From DAIOSQ01 sp036752465 (GTDB lineage Bacteria > Pseudomonadota > Gammaproteobacteria > Legionellales > Legionellaceae), in contig DAIOSQ010000044.1 of assembly GCA_036752465.1 (NCBI GenBank), forward strand, positions 1 to 16,224: a stretch of 16,224 nt of DNA, written 5' to 3'. The notes under the pieces were generated by a model that did not search any database, was not told the DNA's origin, and was given only the letters and a program-made list of their open reading frames with translations. Positions 14,199-16,224 of this stretch are shown piece after piece (the first letter of the stretch is position 1; the number at the start of each line of letters is the position of its first letter). Made by a program: the position numbers and the translations under genes.

Positions 14199-14228
14199 GC
14201 ATTGGCATTGGCATTGGCACCGGCAACT
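14199..14228. repeat. Hexanucleotide tandem repeat GCATTG
   Basis: Three perfect copies of GCATTG (14199-14216) are followed by two degenerate copies, GCACCG and GCAACT. It lies in the 218-base gap between the divergent methyltransferase-like gene and isovaleryl-CoA dehydrogenase, about 45 bases upstream of the former's ATG, where its promoter should be. The rest of the gap shows only a weak TAAAAT -10-like sequence (14324-14329) for the rightward gene. Confidence 0.75.
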
Positions 14229-14374
14229 GCTCGAATCATCCCAATATCCCGGTATTTTATTGCGCCGTGCATGTTTTAGTTATGGCAACCAGCTTATGTG
14301 CTATCCAAACCAAAAAATCAGTGTAAAATGAGTGCAGAACAACGGAATATTAAGAACCCTTTATGGAGTATGGC

Positions 14375-15523
14375 ATGCAATATCCACAAAGTGAAATGTT
14401 AGAAATGCTCAGAGAGAGCGTGCGGCAATTTGCCAGCCGTGAAATCGCACCTATCGCCAGCGCCATTGACACCAACAACACCTTTCCAAACCATCTTTGG
14501 CGATTACTTGGTGATTTGGGGGTGCTGGGGATTTCCGTCAGCGAAGAGTTTGGTGGAGCCAACATGGGTTATTTGGCCCATGTCATCGCCATGGAGGAAA
14601 TTTCTCGCGCATCAGCCGCGGTAGGATTAAGTTACGGCGCTCACTCTAACCTTTGTGTCAATCAAATTTATTTAAATGGCACCCAAGCACAAAAAACGCA
14701 TTACTTACCAAAATTGATTCGTGGTGAGCATATAGGTGCCCTTGCCATGAGTGAATCAAACGCAGGTTCAGACGTGGTCAGTATGCAATTGTCCGCACAG
14801 CCACAGCAAGATTATTTTATTCTGAATGGCACTAAAATGTGGATTACCAATGGCCCTGATGCAGATGTCCTGGTGGTTTACGCCAAAACTGATAAACATG
14901 CCGGCAGCAAAGGAATCACTGCATTTATCATAGAGAAATCATTTAAAGGCTTTAGCACCGCCCAAAAGCTAGATAAGCTGGGTATGCGTGGCTCAAACAC
15001 CTGCGAACTTGTGTTTGCAGATTGCATCGTTCCCAAAGAAAATATACTCGGTGAACTCAATCAGGGTATTAAGGTTCTAATGAGGGGGCTGGATTACGAG
15101 CGTACTGTGCTAGCAGCTGGCCCTGTTGGCATCATGCAGGCCTGCCTTGATGTGGTATTGCCCTATACCCATCAGCGCAAGCAGTTTAATCAAGCAATAG
15201 GCGAGTTTCAATTCACCCAAGGCAAGCTTGCCGACATGTATACCGAGCTTTCCGCTTCTCGTGCTTTTTTATACGCAGTGGCCAATAATTGCGACAGTGG
15301 CCTGATCAATCGTAAAGATGCCGCCAGTGTCATTCTGTATGCCTCAGAAAAAGCAACACAAATGTGTCTGCAAGCCATACAAATTCTTGGCGGAAATGGT
15401 TATACTAACGACTATCCTACCGGTAGATTGCTTCGTGACGCTAAACTATATGAAATCGGAGCGGGTACTTCGGAAATTCGCAGAATGCTCATAGGTCGAG
15501 AATTATTTCAAGAAACACTATAA
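14375..15523 (+). CDS. ivd: Isovaleryl-CoA dehydrogenase
   Basis: An FAD-dependent acyl-CoA dehydrogenase that converts isovaleryl-CoA to 3-methylcrotonyl-CoA in leucine breakdown, passing electrons to electron-transfer flavoprotein. The match to human IVD is very close, including [49 protein letters not shown] and [13 protein letters not shown]. The catalytic glutamate sits where IVD uniquely places it, in G-L-D-Y-E-R (E242 from this start, human E254). The position used by medium-chain enzymes is Gly/Ala here (Y-E-I-G-A-G-T-S-E). I prefer ATG 14375 (382 residues), six bases after GGAG (14365-14368), over ATG 14363, which lacks a good site. A thiolase gene follows after 12 bases. The bacterial name liuA also applies. 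Confidence 0.93.
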   Translation: MQYPQSEMLEMLRESVRQFASREIAPIASAIDTNNTFPNHLWRLLGDLGVLGISVSEEFGGANMGYLAHVIAMEEISRASAAVGLSYGAHSNLCVNQIYLNGTQAQKTHYLPKLIRGEHIGALAMSESNAGSDVVSMQLSAQPQQDYFILNGTKMWITNGPDADVLVVYAKTDKHAGSKGITAFIIEKSFKGFSTAQKLDKLGMRGSNTCELVFADCIVPKENILGELNQGIKVLMRGLDYERTVLAAGPVGIMQACLDVVLPYTHQRKQFNQAIGEFQFTQGKLADMYTELSASRAFLYAVANNCDSGLINRKDAASVILYASEKATQMCLQAIQILGGNGYTNDYPTGRLLRDAKLYEIGAGTSEIRRMLIGRELFQETL

Positions 15524-15535
15524 GGAGCTCAAGCC

Positions 15536-16224
15536 ATGCATCAAGATGATATCGTTATTGTAGCCGCCAAAAGAACTCCAATAGGGGCTATGCTTGGCGC
15601 ATTATCTAGCCTCACAGCGCCTCAATTACAAGCAGTTAGTCACAAAGCAGCCCTGCAACAAGCCGGTATTACCGACGGTAACATCAGCGAGGTCATCTCC
15701 GGTTGTGTCCTACAAGCCGGCATCGGCCAGGCACCAGCCAGACAAGCTGCTATCCAAGCAGACTTGCCCAATAGCGTACCTGCGACCACCATCAATAAAA
15801 TGTGTGGATCCGGCATGACTGCCGTGATGCTTGCCCATGATAAAATTTGCCTAAACCCAGACAATATCATCTTAGCCGGCGGCATGGAGAGCATGAGCAA
15901 TGCGCCTTACCTGTTAAAAAAAGCTCGTAGTGGCTATCGCTTAGGCCATGGCGAATTAATCGACCACATGTTCTTCGATGGTCTAGAAGATGCCTATGAC
16001 AAAGGCAAAATGATGGGTTATTTTGCAGAAGAAACGGCCACATCTTATCAAATTTCACGTACCGCTCTCGACAGTTTTGCACATGAATCCATGACCCGTG
16101 CACTGAATGCACAGCAGCATGGCTATTTTCAGCAAGAAATAGTACCGATGGAGGTATCTCAAGGTAAAACATCTGTTCAAGTACAGCAGGATGAATGCCC
16201 AGATGCCAACAAACTATCCAAAAT
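15536..16224 (+). CDS. Acetyl-CoA acetyltransferase (thiolase II), N-terminal part, cut by window edge
   Basis: My translation from ATG 15536 gives 229 codons that run off the right edge without a stop; full thiolases have about 390. It begins I-V-I-V-A-A-K-R-T-P-I-G and holds the nucleophile C90 in N-K-M-C-G-S-G-M, then L-A-G-G-M-E-S-M-S-N-A-P-Y, all typical of biosynthetic-type thiolases (AtoB/PhaA). The D-H-M-F-F-D-G-L-E-D-A-Y segment is also usual in this group. The distal catalytic His and Cys are beyond the window. The enzyme interconverts two acetyl-CoA and acetoacetyl-CoA. AAGGAG (15522-15527) overlaps the ivd stop and lies 8 bases upstream of the ATG, so the two genes form an operon. 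Leucine breakdown ends in acetoacetate plus acetyl-CoA, so thiolase fits the pathway. Confidence 0.92.
   Translation, partial: MHQDDIVIVAAKRTPIGAMLGALSSLTAPQLQAVSHKAALQQAGITDGNISEVISGCVLQAGIGQAPARQAAIQADLPNSVPATTINKMCGSGMTAVMLAHDKICLNPDNIILAGGMESMSNAPYLLKKARSGYRLGHGELIDHMFFDGLEDAYDKGKMMGYFAEETATSYQISRTALDSFAHESMTRALNAQQHGYFQQEIVPMEVSQGKTSVQVQQDECPDANKLSK

Noticed and set aside
1..16224. CRISPR arrays, insertion sequences, phage genes, tRNA or rRNA genes
   Set aside because: No repeat-spacer pattern, transposase, phage protein or tRNA-like fold was seen on either strand; nearly all the sequence is accounted for by housekeeping genes.

Overview
The window looks like chromosomal housekeeping DNA from a gammaproteobacterium of moderate GC content. 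The evidence is familiar gammaproteobacterial protein families: an IF-1 and S20 close to the family norm, an RF2 with the programmed frameshift, a quinone-type (class 2) PyrD, and a class Ia ribonucleotide reductase whose large subunit has the two N-terminal cones known from Pseudomonas. I cannot place it below class level. There is no sign of phage, insertion sequences, CRISPR or tRNA/rRNA genes. Coding density is high and no gap between genes exceeds about 210 bases.

Layout. (1) 1-2001, minus strand: murJ (lipid II flippase) overlaps by one base the start of an M17 leucyl-aminopeptidase-type gene that runs off the left edge. (2) 2043-2746, plus strand: rpsT (GTG start) and infA. The rpsT and murJ promoters appear to overlap physically. 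(3) 2805-4964: pmbA on the minus strand faces away from a secreted phosphodiester-glycosidase-type (NAGPA) protein on the plus strand. (4) 4965-9149, plus strand: nrdA-nrdB, preceded by two tandem DnaA boxes and a well-spaced pair of NrdR boxes, with a strong stem-loop between the two genes. (5) 9151-14156, minus strand: read in the order of transcription, a short methyltransferase-like gene, pyrD, fliA (sigma-28), prfB and lysS. The first three are tightly packed, and prfB-lysS has its own promoter. (6) 14199-16224: a hexanucleotide repeat in the divergent gap, then isovaleryl-CoA dehydrogenase and a thiolase (cut by the right edge), transcribed rightward.

How it fits together. Most of the window serves growth: translation (S20, IF-1, RF2, LysRS), cell-wall precursor export (MurJ), dNTP supply (NrdAB) and pyrimidine synthesis (PyrD). 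The nrd control region is the best-resolved regulatory element: DnaA would link dNTP synthesis to replication initiation, and NrdR would repress when dATP is high. The most unusual arrangements are an orphan fliA apparently translationally coupled to pyrD, and a short methyltransferase-like gene with a strong ribosome binding site at the head of that cluster. I saw no wholly new system. The findings are mainly regulatory architecture and odd gene neighbourhoods.
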